Source: Strobilurus pachycystidiatus (Eukaryota > Basidiomycota > Agaricomycetes > Agaricales > Physalacriaceae). From it: 64,000 nucleotides of DNA. The notes under the pieces were generated by a model. The model worked only from the letters and a program-made list of their open reading frames with translations, did not search any database and was not told where the DNA came from. The stretch is from the NCBI GenBank assembly GCA_019915135.1, contig JAHLMK010000012.1, positions 186,001 to 250,000 of the forward strand. Reading direction: 5' to 3'. Made by a program: the position numbers and the translations under genes. This document shows positions 24,972-36,454 of the stretch, in pieces. How positions within the stretch are numbered: the stretch's first letter is position 1; the number at the start of each line of letters is the position of its first letter.

Positions 24972-25480
24972 AATTTAACCAAGATTGACTTTGGGCGGTG
25001 TCGGAAAATACCCGACGCCCTTCTCCTCCTCTTCAACCACGGATGGTTGCTCTTCGATGTTCTTCTGCAGATTATGTTGGAACCGTGTGATTCGGACATT
25101 GGTAATCACGGCGGCTGCTTCAACTTGCTTCAAGGCTTGTTCAAGGGATGCGAACAGTTGTTCTACCATCCATATGCTCAGACCAGCACAGACACGCGGC
25201 GGGGAACGTTCGGCCCACTACCCACCGAGCCCGAATGCAAGGCGGGTTAGTTACCGCCGCGCTAGTGAGTACTATCATTATCCTCGATGCACCAAGCCCT
25301 TGGGAATGGTTGATTTCGGACTCAACCGACGAGCATGAACCGTAGGATAAGACTGGATACTGTCTGGAAAGAAAAGCTAGTGCTGAACCGCCAGTTACAC
25401 TACTGACGGTAGATCCCGAGCGCTGGCTTCTAGGCCGTAGTCTATGCTATCCTGGCCTTCCATGGCATCCGAGGTAGTCC
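24972..25480 (-). CDS. Possible small gene, unassigned
   Basis: A minus-strand frame at about 25230-24972 encodes RVCAGLSIWMVEQLFASLEQ and ends VGYFPTPPKVNLG before a stop, preceded by a splice-like GTGGGTAG. An upstream frame from an ATG near 25461 encodes MEGQDSIDYGLEASARDLPS before a possible GTAGTG donor. The exons cannot be joined convincingly and there is no recognised domain. Low confidence. Confidence 0.25.
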
Positions 25481-26239
25481 CATTGGCCTGATGTCAATCG
25501 AGTAGCAACGAGAGGCACGGATGGGAGGGAAAGAGCATGTATTTTGACGCCACACTGGCCATGAGAACGCATATGACGCGTCGATTGCAAGGTAAAGAAG
25601 ACAATCTGAACCAGATCTAGATCCAAGTGTCGCGGAGTTCGAGCGGAGGTCTGGCGATGAAATCTTCCGGCAATGGGCGTAAGATCCTATCCAGAAAAGG
25701 GCAACGGACGGAGGTTATACCAAGAAGACACCGATCATTGTTCCACCCTGCCAGGTACGTGCGCGTGTCCGAAATCATCCACGACGAGGAGATGCAACTG
25801 CCGTGGTGCCGGAGGCGTCCCAGAAAAGCCCGGACGTCTGTTTCCAGGAGGGTAATCATTCTAGTATCAGCACTGAATGCGCATAGATTGAATCCATAGA
25901 TTGAATCAGTGGACATTTGGGAGTTTATTGAGGTCGGCCAAGTATATTTTTGGGCGGAATCAGACTCAATTTGACGCGGGGATCTGGGTCCGCTCTTGGA
26001 CACCCAGGGACTCGATAGGGTCCTTCTTTCTCAATTAGGTCGCTCGGCTGATCGAATCCAGCGAATAGGCCGTGAAAATTCGACATACAGTACATATACA
26101 ACGGTCCAAACTGGTACGCACCAAAGCAGGCTCAAAAGTGGGGGCCCTTCGGAGCGTGCCAGCTATAAGTTTCCCTCCATCGCACCTCTCACTCTTGATC
26201 TCTCTCCCTCACTCTACGTCTTTACGTGAACCAGCTCTG
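25481..26239. promoter_or_regulatory. Upstream region of the bZIP gene
   Basis: No gene is supported in 25481-26239. A C/T-rich tract (26163-26222) containing TCCCTCCATCGCACC and TCTCTCCCTCACTC precedes the bZIP start codon by 20-80 bp, like the pyrimidine tracts near fungal transcription starts. TATACA at about 26094-26099 could be a TATA-like element. Confidence 0.3.
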
Positions 26240-27332
26240 ATGTCCTCGTTATCCGGTCATACGGCACACTCTGAACGCCCTGAGCGCAGCCGTAATGCAA
26301 AGGCTCAGGCGCGACACCGTGCCAAACGCAAGGCCTACATCGAACAAGTACGTGCATCGCCCATCACTGCTCAAGTCGACTCACAGTGCTCTCCTTTACA
26401 GCTCGAACAGACGGTGACCAAACTCCAGACACAGCTAAACATCTCCCCGGACCAAATCGCAGTGCTGCCGCCACCTTTGCTCAAGATACGCGAGCTCGAG
26501 CAAGAGAATGGCCGTCTCCTGAAGGAAATTGAGGAACTCCGTCGCATGCTCTCAGACGCCAACGGTGGGCGACCTGTTACCCTCGACATGACGCGCAGAC
26601 CACTCGCGCACGACTCCAGGAACGGGGAGCGCGATTTCAAGCGTCGAAAGCAGGATGGCGACGATCTTTACATGGTGGGTTTTATGCCTGGGCCATTCCT
26701 CGCCGCCACTGATTAACATCGCCCCCAGGACGGCGCATCACTACCTGATCTGCGCCCACCGCCACCATTGACTATTCCTCATCCCTCACAATACGGCCAA
26801 GTGTCCCACAATCATTCTGGGCCCGGCTCAGCAATGTACAGCATGAGCAGCACGCCGTTCCAGCTCCCCAACACGCCCTCTGGCTCTAGTTCTACATCTA
26901 GCCCTCCATTTTCGGCGAGTGTTATTCCTTTCCTTCACTCACCGCGCGCGGCTTCCGCACGCGATGCGAGGTGAATTCCCGATCCTAGTGACGATTTTGT
27001 TTTTTCCCCGTGTAGCCAGTACAAATTCATTCTCACACCCACTCTCCATCGAACGGAAGGCCATCGCTTCCTTCGCAGTCAAGTCTTTCCAGTTCTCACA
27101 GCGCCTCAAACGGCTCACATTACGGTTCGGTGAAAGTTGAGGATGATTCATATCCGGTGCGTACCCTCAAATGTCTGTCTATCTTTGCCATACTGATTAG
27201 CATCCATAGCACTCTAACGGTCATTACTCTACTACCAACTCTCTTCCTCCGTTTGCATATAACAGTCCCACTGAGCATGGACTCGATAGCTGGCATGCGT
27301 ACTCGTCTGAACGTGCACCAATTCATCGCTGA
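26240..27332 (+). CDS. bZIP transcription factor
   Basis: Exons 26240-26347, 26402-26674, 26729-26918, 27020-27156 and 27210-27332 join into 276 residues. The basic region at residues ~16-35 reads RSRNAKAQARHRAKRKAYIE, with the N-x2-A-x3-R bZIP signature. The leucine zipper begins LEQTVTKLQ directly after the first intron and resumes in RELEQENGRLLKEIEELRRM after a short proline-containing spacer. A nuclear-type KRRK patch (DFKRRKQ) follows, then a Ser/Pro/His-rich low-complexity C-terminus ending AYSSERAPIHR. The first intron is 54 nt, so the frame stays open through it. The third intron's acceptor was chosen (GTAGCCAG) because it gives the Ser-rich frame that continues into exon 5. DNA target and pathway cannot be told from the sequence. 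Confidence 0.85.
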
Positions 27333-30300
27333 ACAGTTCACGCACGGACGCGAACACACACATACCTTGAAATTTCTTGATTTGTACTACTCGATATTCC
27401 AAGTGTAGAACATACCCCGGCCTTGTATTATTACGTTGGAGAGGCTACTAGAGCTACACTTGCCTTGCTATCAGTTCCTGTTACATTCTTACTCTATGTC
27501 GTGTTTGTCCTTTGCTCTCGTGTTGTGATAACTGCTCCGAAGAATAAAGCTGTATTTCGAGTCTGCGAACAGTTTGATCTTCAGGTAGCGTGTGATTATG
27601 GCAGCCAAGGTAACCGAAAATTTCGTAAAAGGGTGATCAAGGCGAGATAGAGTTCGATTGGAATTATGAAAGTCGAACTCTTCGGATGCTATAAACCAGG
27701 CTTTACGCGTCTGTTTGATCTACATTTGCAGGCCTAGCTATAGGTCCACTCTCGACGTTTCATGGTTACATGTCTCATGGAGGGAACATTGTATAGCGTG
27801 AATGACGGTGTTGGTTGATGGGTGGCGTTGGAGCCATCGCGATCTCCATCGTGCATGATGCCAATTAATTGTACAGTGATGCACTAAGGCGTTTCTTCCG
27901 GAGCCTTATGAATCAAATACAGTAATTATTAGCGTTCAGAAAGGCCAAGATTCATCAGCTGAACATGAACAGCGGGCCTACTCGTAGTAGTTGTACCTTG
28001 AAACGCTGCCGTCTAATTCCCAGTCGGTCAGAAGCATACTCTTGGAGGACAAGAGCGAATGAACTTTGGCTCAAACGTTCCTATTGGGAATCTACGTAGC
28101 TGAACGCAACGGTAGAATGAAGTCAATATCGCCATGCCGGTATTTGTTTCCACTAAGGCAAGAAAGCACCGGTAGGGCCCCATAATCCCACCAAGACCAG
28201 TCTACTAATGATGCACGATCCAGAAGGGCAACCAACGTCAGTTACAGTACCGTAGCGTCTCTGATACGCTTCAGTTCTCCTTGTGCAACAGCGGCGCGGG
28301 TAAACGGCGCGCGTCAAGCGCGCAGGAAGGGAGGGACCACAAGGAATGCGTTCCATAGTGTTTAGTTCCCCGCACAAAGTTGCTACATACGCAGCCCGTC
28401 CTGAACTCCCATGTACCCCAACGCTTCAAATATCATGGGCATATTGGCTTTTCGAGGCGATTCCTCCTAGAATGTGTAAGTTCCGTCCTCGTCGAACATA
28501 CATCTCGCGCGTCGCCGGGAACAACAAGGTGGAGATGATGTGGATCCATTCAGCATCACCTTGTCCGAAAGAGTACTTAGGGTAACCATATGTCAAATGG
28601 ACAGAAATGACCACGGCGGCGTCACCACGCTAATTAGTAGATTCACATTCAATGGGGCAGGCCAAAAGCTGTGTGGCCCCAGGACGTACACTAACCTGCT
28701 GATAGTATGCTTGCAACTCCTCAAAACTCGCCCCACCATCGAGGATTTTGACGGAAAAGAGAGATACAGTGGCCGCCGCTGGCGCGTCCTGAGTAGCGGA
28801 GAACACCATTAGAGGGGACATTAAATATTAGCGTACATAGAACTATAAATGACATGAGTATTTCGCCGACGAAAGCAGAGTCACAGACCGCTACTCCCCG
28901 AGCTCTTCGAGGTCCAACTTGATGATTCTGGGCGCGCTGAACCACATCCTCGATGCGATATATTAAGCACAGGAACAAGGGAAGCCGCGCGTCTCACGGC
29001 GTGTGTGCTGCATTTCAGATCTAGGCACGCAGCTGTCTGCCGAACCGAACTAGACCAAGACTGCATTGCGCTCCTATTTCCCGCATCTTTCGACGCGGAA
29101 GAACCAGTGCCGCTACGTATGACATGTTTTCCCAGGTCATTGAGAGCAGAGGAGCTGACATGAGGAGGGTGACGCGTGCGAATGGAGGTGGCCCAAGCAT
29201 CCCCGAGCATGGTTGTTCGCGTTAGATGATAGATCGCCGTGGCGCAGAGTTTCGGTAGATGCCGATAATCCAAAGGGGAGATCTAGAGATGTACGGTCAT
29301 CCACAGTCCATGTGTTAGGAAGTTCATCGAAATGCGCTCGCTGAGCGGCCAGGTTGAATCTCAGAACACAGTCAGACAGCCCCAGGCGAGTGATTGCCGT
29401 GATCGCAGGTGATGATGGAATGCTTTCCTATTGGACAAGAACATCGCATGTCGAATGTCACCGACGTAGATATGGCGCGATAGCTATCAGATAGCCCCAG
29501 GGTGCGTCCAAATCGTGTGCTCGAAATAGCGGCGTCAACAGAGGTCCTCAGAAGAGCAATGGCATTCCTGTTTCCGTCTTCTCGTCCACTTCCGTCCGGT
29601 TGTTCGGGTGGGTTGTATTCCATTGACACGATCTAGACACGTTCCATTCGTGAAGGTAGCTGCAGAAAACAGAACAAGGCCTGCCTGCCTGCGAGCAAAC
29701 TGAATAGAAACGCGGGAGCCGAGCTCCCCGATGAACCCCAGAAGTGTCACATGGCGGAGGTGGATGCGCGGCGAAGAGGAGGTGCATCGTGGAGTGGAAA
29801 GAGGCGCCATTCATTCCCACAGATACCCACGAGCACGGTGCCCGTTTGCTTTCTGTGTTCAACAGCAGGATCGCAACCGCATGGAAAGTCAACCATTCGA
29901 AGCCTAGGTGAGAGAAAGGCCACCGTAGTAGACTAGCCCGGACCTGTTCCTGTAGGGTGGCGTCCAAGCGACATTGATAGATTCGAAGAGGCTCAATTGT
30001 CAGAGACGTGCGATTACAATAGACGAGATTCCACATACACTGGCAGTCACTATTCAAGTAACATGAAAGAAGCAGCGGCAGCAGAATGATACCACTACAC
30101 GACAAACCGGTGGTGCAGCTAGAAAGGATGCGAACGCATCGGAAATCTGCCGCTTTGAATAGTGATGTTGCTGTCGGAGAGATCAATACACTCGAGTACA
30201 GAAAAAGCAATCTGGCAACCTTGACGAGCCTTCATGGAGGCGCTAAACAGGGTGTATGGAAGGTTATCACTCTGGCGGGATGATCGTGGTAGTACGAGTT

Positions 30301-30531
30301 CAAGGAGACACTGTCAAATTTCGCTCGATGCCGAGCGCTGCGCCTCGCAATGCAGTACTCTAGAAATACAGGTGTGCATGTAATCGTGTAATGTAATAAT
30401 GAGAGTAGGTGAAATGTACTGTAGTATGCTTCCGAAATGCGTGCCAAGTCCGTTTGTAGTGTCCATAAAGTATTCGTGAAATTATGCGTAAGAATTCGTA
30501 TCGTAAGAGAAAGGAAAGGGGGGGAACACTC
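27333..30531. other. Gene-poor region between bZIP and kinase genes
   Basis: 3.2 kb without a supported intact gene. Minus-strand frames at 28881-29273 (LPKLCATAIYHLTRTTMLGD), 29372-29629 (NRNAIALLRTSVDAAISSTR) and 29548-30210 look partly protein-like, but start, splice sites and stop could not be linked and no domain is recognised. They may be exons of a diverged minus-strand gene or relics. Confidence 0.35.
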
Positions 30532-33500
30532 CTAGAGGGAGGTGGGCTCCGAACCGTCAGGCTTGAATCGGAGTCGCGCAAGCAGGAGTGTAACATCCTT
30601 CCCGCCGTTTTTCGAGATCTTGCTGTTCGAAACAGATCCGCCAGGAATCGGTTCGTGGTACGACGGCCCGCCTACGATCTCTGTGTCCGTCTTGACCACA
30701 CCCCAAGGCATGTTGTTTTTTGGAGGCAAGACATTGAATCTGGCCTAGGCAGACGATCAAACAACACCGATAGACGAGGAAAGGCGTGAACTTACATGTC
30801 CATCCGGGTGATTATGACTCACGAACAGAGCATAGTCTGCTGCGCTCAGCGTTCCGATGACTAGAATCAAAGAAACTGAGTACGCCATCGTCGCCAAGGA
30901 AAGATCATGCGCCTTACCAAGAAAAACGTCTTCCCGCTGAATAGGATGGTTAGGGCCGTAGATGGCCAGAATTTCGTCAATAGTCGCCTTGAACCACTTT
31001 TTCGGCGCCTCCAGATTCTCAAGATACTTGTACGTGCACGACTCGGTGTACATGAACGCCGTCTTGTGGCCAGCACGAAGAGGATGCGTGTATCGAGTCC
31101 TAATGATATGAAACGCAAGGTCATGACAGGTTGGCAACGGGCGGGGAGCAATCACAACTTACGGTGGTGGCCCATCCGGCCGTCTGAATATGCCAGTGAT
31201 AGCATCAAAGCCTCTCTGGGCGGCATTACGTTGGTCGTACCGCGAGGATTGCGCCGACACCGATCCATATCCATGAACGGAGGGAAGCGTGTGGGGGTGT
31301 TGCCCATCCGGCGACTTCGAGGGCGCGATGGCATTGAACAAGGTTACGAACGCCCCATCAGGCTTCTGCAGATATCCTACCGCGCCGAGTTGCACACCTG
31401 ATGGACTCCAGAGAGGTAAAGTGACTACAGGAACTAGTATAAGTCGAACAGCGAAAAGCAAGGGGGGAGGAACCACTGACGCGACGGATGGAACTTGTGG
31501 CTCAACAACAGCCGGTACCTCCGTTCGTCCCGCATGTCGGCGATGTTCTTGCTCAGAACGGGCGGCGATTCGTAGTCGTCACTTTCCACCAGGTTGAGAA
31601 GACTGTCCTCCTCAGATTGTGTACTAGGGGCCGAAGAGGAAGCTCCGGACTGCGCTCTGCCAACGGGGGCGGTTGGACTCCATACCATCGGCTCAGGCAT
31701 GCTCATCCTCACAGTCGAAACACCCGTCGTTAGCACTGGTGGCATGGGAGGTTGTCGGTGGAACGACCCCGATTCGAGAATCGTCGACTCCTCCAGAGAA
31801 GTGTTCAGCATGACTTGCCGAGCTAAACACGACGTATCAGCATCCATCCGCACTCATTCAAGCATAATTCACTCACGAGAACTCCCTGAGACGAACCCAA
31901 CGGGGTGCAGATCTGGGCTAGCAGTGGTCTGGCGATCCCACTCTTCAGTCGGCGGCAATGGCGTCCAGTCTGGGAACTTCGGCGAAATTACATCCTCAGG
32001 AACGCCCTCGTTGAGCCTCATCGACTTGAGGTCCTTGACGATCGTCGAAAACTCTGGCCGGACCTTGGCATCCCGGTGCCAGCAGTTGCGCATGAGCTCC
32101 TGGAGTTCAGCGCCTTCGCCCGGTTTGGTGTACGGCGTGATCGGGATGAGTGGGCGCGAGTTCTCCTCTGGCGTAGAATGGTGAGCAAATGTTGCCTTAA
32201 TGACAACATTAACACTTACTGAGAACAAAGTGCCTGACACTGTCGTCGCCAACCAATGACCAGGGAACCCGGCCCATCGAGAGGATCTCGATACACGTCA
32301 TCGCGAACGCGTAGACATCAACTTCAGGTGTCAATTGGCTGAGTCCCATCATGATCTCTGGCGCCTGCCAACGCAACGCTCCATCTATGCATTTGACAGG
32401 TTAGATATTGGGAAGAGAGCAATTTGGAGAACAGGGCGACGTACGAGGAGGCGGCGTCCCACTCAGCCTAAACGCCTCAGATTTCATCTCGCTTTGCCCA
32501 AAGTCGGTGATAACACATCGAAACTCGTCGTCAACGAGCACGTTCGAGGCCTTCGTGACAGCGACAACTCAGCATGGCTTCCACATGGTACGAGAGAAGG
32601 GAACAACACACCTTCAGATCTCCGTGCAGAACACCCTTGCTGTGCAGGTACTGCATACCCTTCGCAATCTCATACATGAACTTGAGAAGGTCCAAGCCCT
32701 TGATGTCGTACTCCACCGCATCGTTGCTTCCACTCCCACTGCGCATCCTGTTGTGCGACTGAGGAATAGCCAACAGTTCCTCCTTCGTCCTCGCCAACGC
32801 CGAGATATTGCTCATCGAGTACCTGAATTCCGGCAGACTCGACGTCCGAATCCGGCCACCCTCCACCTGCCGCAAGTACTCCGTCAGCGTCCCATTCTGC
32901 TCATACGGGCTGACAAAGAACCACGGCGGGTCGCCGCTCGCACTGCTAGCTCCATACAGTTCGAGCACATTGGGGTGGCTAAGGGTCTTCCATATCCCAA
33001 CCTCGCGTATAAACAGATTCCTAGGCGTCGTTTCGGCCAGAACCTTGATGGCGACGGTGCGGCCCCTCCATGTCCCCTTGTAGACATCGGAGAAGAATCC
33101 AATCCCGATTTTCATGTCGCGATCGACTTCAAACCTGCGTATGGCAAGTAAGTATCCAGACTACAAGAGATAGAGGTAAGATCATCATTTACCTGGTGAT
33201 GGTCCAGCTCGGTAAATTCAGTTCGGCACCTCGACTCAGCCGCCTCAAGGCATCGATCCCGGTCTCGATGAACTCGCGGTCCAAGGTATCAGCTTCGTGG
33301 ATGACCGAGCGCGCCGAACTCTGACTACTCTCCCCGCTGCTCGAGGTGGTAGCGGTAGTCATCGCAGTTTTCGACCGCACCAACCTGCCGCTTGATTCCT
33401 TGGAGGACGTGACGCTGATACGACGGACAATCTTGGCCAACTTATTGCGACTCTCCTTATCCTTGCACTTCGTCGATATTGGTTCTGGCTCGGGTGCAAC

Positions 33501-35138
33501 GACGGGCATCGGCGCAGGCTGGGCGATGTTGCTGCCTTGTCGCTCGACGATGCGCTCCAAAGCTCGCTGCAGTGTCTTGATCGCCTCAGGCATATCGTCG
33601 CGCGAGATACCCAAGGTCTCGAGCATCTCAGCGTCGCTCCCAGCGCTGAGAGCCGTGCGAAGGACAGTCCGGAGATCAGCCATATCCAAGGCGGCATCGT
33701 ACTCGTTCTGTCTGGCTCTGATGTCTTCAAGGGTCGGGAGGACCCGACTAGGACTGGCGGGACTAGGGGTGAGAGTAAGCGTGGACGCGGATGACTGTGG
33801 CTGAGCGACATCTGGCGAAAGTCCACCCCGCAAGGCGTCCGTCGAAAGCTGCGAAGGAAAAAAGCCCGATGGAATTGGCGAAGGGGATGGTCGCGTCGCC
33901 TGTAGAGATGCGTGGGAACTCGACGGTGGAAAGCCTTGCTCAATGCGAGGGGTGGTAGAGCCGGAGGGAGACTCCTGGTTAATTCCAGAGAGGCCCAAAG
34001 CATTGTTGTCCAATTGAGTTGAGACGCTGGAGCGCTTGATGGCCTCCAGGATAGCCACGGTGTCTTCCTGTCGTCTACTCTCAGCGCGTTGTACTTGCTT
34101 GAGGATGCGGATTTGGATGGAAACCTGTCGGAGAACATAAGCTCATTGTTGAGCCGACGACAAGAACCTATGACTCACGCTAAACATGCCGACTGCCTCA
34201 TGTAGGAGGTCACCGCAACCCGCGATCTCTCGTTGACTTTCATCACGTCTAAGGTAGCGTTTGAGGAAAGGACGGGCCGCCTCTCTCATAAGGAAGTCGC
34301 GAACAGTCTCGAAGGCTCTAAGTGTCTGTGAGGGGAAACTATATGAAAAAGGGAGCGAAGCAACACACTTTGAAAGCTTTTCTATAGGCGCACGAAGTTC
34401 CTCGTCGACTAGATCTCCCGCATCTTTGATCTCTTGACGAACCGAAAGAAGTATCTCGGCGCATCGCCCCGTCAAGCGAAGGCAAGCAGATCGATTCATC
34501 TACAGAATAGATTAGAATCCGCGAGGCAAAGCATATTCGAATGTCGCACATCGACTTGGTCAAGCGTATCCCAAATCTGTAGCAATGTCCGCGCGACGGT
34601 CTGAAGGCCAGGTATTGGAGCAAATTCAAGGAGTTCCGCACTCAGTTCGAGCACTTCGTGGCCCACCTGCAGTGACGTGCCCAGAACGGACGAGGCGGCC
34701 TTGATTACGCGCTGTAACAATATAACGTCAGACGCGTAAAGGAGATCATCAATTATCACTTACATCCTTAGTTGTTTGCCATGTCTCCTGTTGCTCTGCG
34801 GGAACGACATTCTGCTTGCACTTGGGCGAGTCCGTCCATGACCGCATGCGTGACTCGCTGTTCCACCAGTGGTCTCCGGGCGTGGATGCGGATCCAACCG
34901 CCTTTTTCCAGACGGACTCCTCGACGACCTGGCGGGAGCGTGTTCGCTGGATGAAAGTGGACGAGTCGCTCTCAGCGATGAGGAGCGCCGCTGCAAGTGG
35001 CTTGGGCGTAGGCGGGGTCGTCGACTGTGCGCGTGTTGTTGGAGCAGACGGGTTGAGCGGTGACGACACCCTAGCGGTAGTCGCCGTCTGTTCCGCCGGA
35101 GTTGAGTAAGGATTGTGGGTGAACGCAGGCCTGTCCAT
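30532..35138 (-). CDS. MLKL-like helical domain + TKL kinase + orphan C-terminal domain
   Basis: Fourteen exons (35138-34764, 34711-34550, 34499-34369, 34317-34179, 34124-33193, 33134-32612, 32550-32445, 32384-32220, 32167-31877, 31822-31481, 31424-31163, 31099-30918, 30860-30796, 30744-30532) join to 1,295 residues with every phase matching. After a Ser/Thr/Pro-rich start, residues ~126-290 form an all-helical segment (GHEVLELSAELLEFAPIPGL, RNRQ-like NRSACLRLTGRCAEILL, FLKRYLRRDE, GCGDLLHEAVGMFSVSIQIR) that resembles the N-terminal bundle of MLKL-type proteins. Residues ~580-880 are a kinase: GIGFFSDVYKG, Lys610, Glu624, HGDLKASN with Asp752, DFG at 770-772, APE at 797-799, so catalysis is probably intact. 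Residues ~1055-1295 are a conserved-looking domain (SPSGVQLGAVGYLQKPDG, HPLRAGHKTAFMYTE, LFVSHNHPDGH, LLLARLRFKPD). The role is inferred: signalling, possibly regulated cell death at membranes. Confidence 0.85.
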
Positions 35139-36454
35139 CGTGCCGCACGACGAGTGTAAAAGAGGGAAATATCGTCGGGGAGATGAGCACGATGGAGAAG
35201 GAATGAGCGAAAGATGGTGGTTATATGCAGGGTCGCCGTGGGAAACCCGAACGCGCTTCTTCCACCTATTTCGGGACAACCGCGACATCTCCGTTTCTGT
35301 TCCCGAAGTCCACGCCAATCACAATGTTCACCGCCTGCCTGCCGCGTCAGACGACTCCCTAGACGCCATGGAACGTGGTGCTCCAGTGCGCCATCATAAT
35401 GGAACCCCGCCACTCTGCCTCTGCTCACCGAAACGGGACTCAGAGCACGGTGTGCCCCCCAATGATCAGCAGCCTCCGATACCACCCTCAAATGATCATC
35501 ATCGTCCCGGATTCCATTGCCTTTCTCCTGCCCAAATGTGTCTCACCTGGGCGACGCGTCTCGCCCTCGGAACACGAAACTCCCCTTCAGAAGTTCATCC
35601 GCATTCCTTTTTCTCAGTTGCAGCAATAGCATGCCTCTCAGATGATGTATCGGACTCCATCGCCCTTCGCCCACTTACAGGTGTCTTACCTGGGTGACGC
35701 GTCCTGTCTGCGGTTCAACTCCAGAACGCTAACTTGAACCTCTCTTGCTGGTGAGGCAGGTGTAGCACCTCAAGTTCCAACCGCATACCACTTTGAATCC
35801 TGCGCGGACTTCCCGGTACTCCTCTATGTTCCGGGACAGTTTTTGGCGGTTTTTGTTATTTCTCGGAGTCCACTCTACTTTCCGAGAACCCTCCACGGAC
35901 ATAAGCACCGCCACACGAAAATTGAAATACATTTGAACGCGATCGACAACGTCAACGCGGAGGCAGATAGCAGTCACACGGAAACAAATCCTCAGTCTGT
36001 CCAGTCTCTATCCCTATGCGCTCAGCTCACTAGTCACTATAGCCATCTTACGCTCGCCTCGGATGATCGGAGAGGCTAAGGCGAACGTTTCGCGCCTTGC
36101 CCAAAGCTGAGACCTTCAGCTCAGTGGCATCCCGGTAAGTTCGCGTTCAAGTCCAATCCTAAAAATAACAAGCGTCTGAACTTCTCTCTACATGCATTCC
36201 GGTGTGTTCGCGTTTGCTCCTAAAACTAACGCCTGTTCACAGCGCAAACAGCGCGGACTTGTGCTATCTGAGACCGACTTCGTCCCGGACATTCGTGAGC
36301 CTCCACCGACATTCGGATAGCATGAGTGTCCATCCCCACACTCGGCCCGCCTCCCCGGACACACCAAGGAACGGAACGAGGCTGTAGGGACACATCGGGG
36401 ACACATCATGCCGGTATGTTCGTGTGAACTCCAACGACCTTGACATACGCACTC
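35139..36454. promoter_or_regulatory. Divergent intergenic region, kinase and F-box genes
   Basis: 1.3 kb separates the two start codons. It contains a diverged duplication (GTCTCACCTGGGCGACGCGTC near 35540 and GTCTTACCTGGGTGACGCGTC near 35683) and three donor-like repeats CCGGTAAGTTCG (36132), CCGGTGTGTTCG (36199) and CCGGTATGTTCG (36411), which could be alternative 5'UTR splice donors of the F-box gene. No coding gene is supported. Confidence 0.4.

Noticed and set aside
26348..26401. Treating the first bZIP intron as coding because it keeps frame
   Set aside because: Removing it places LEQTVTKLQ directly after the basic region, as required for a bZIP, and the ends are GTACGT..CAG.
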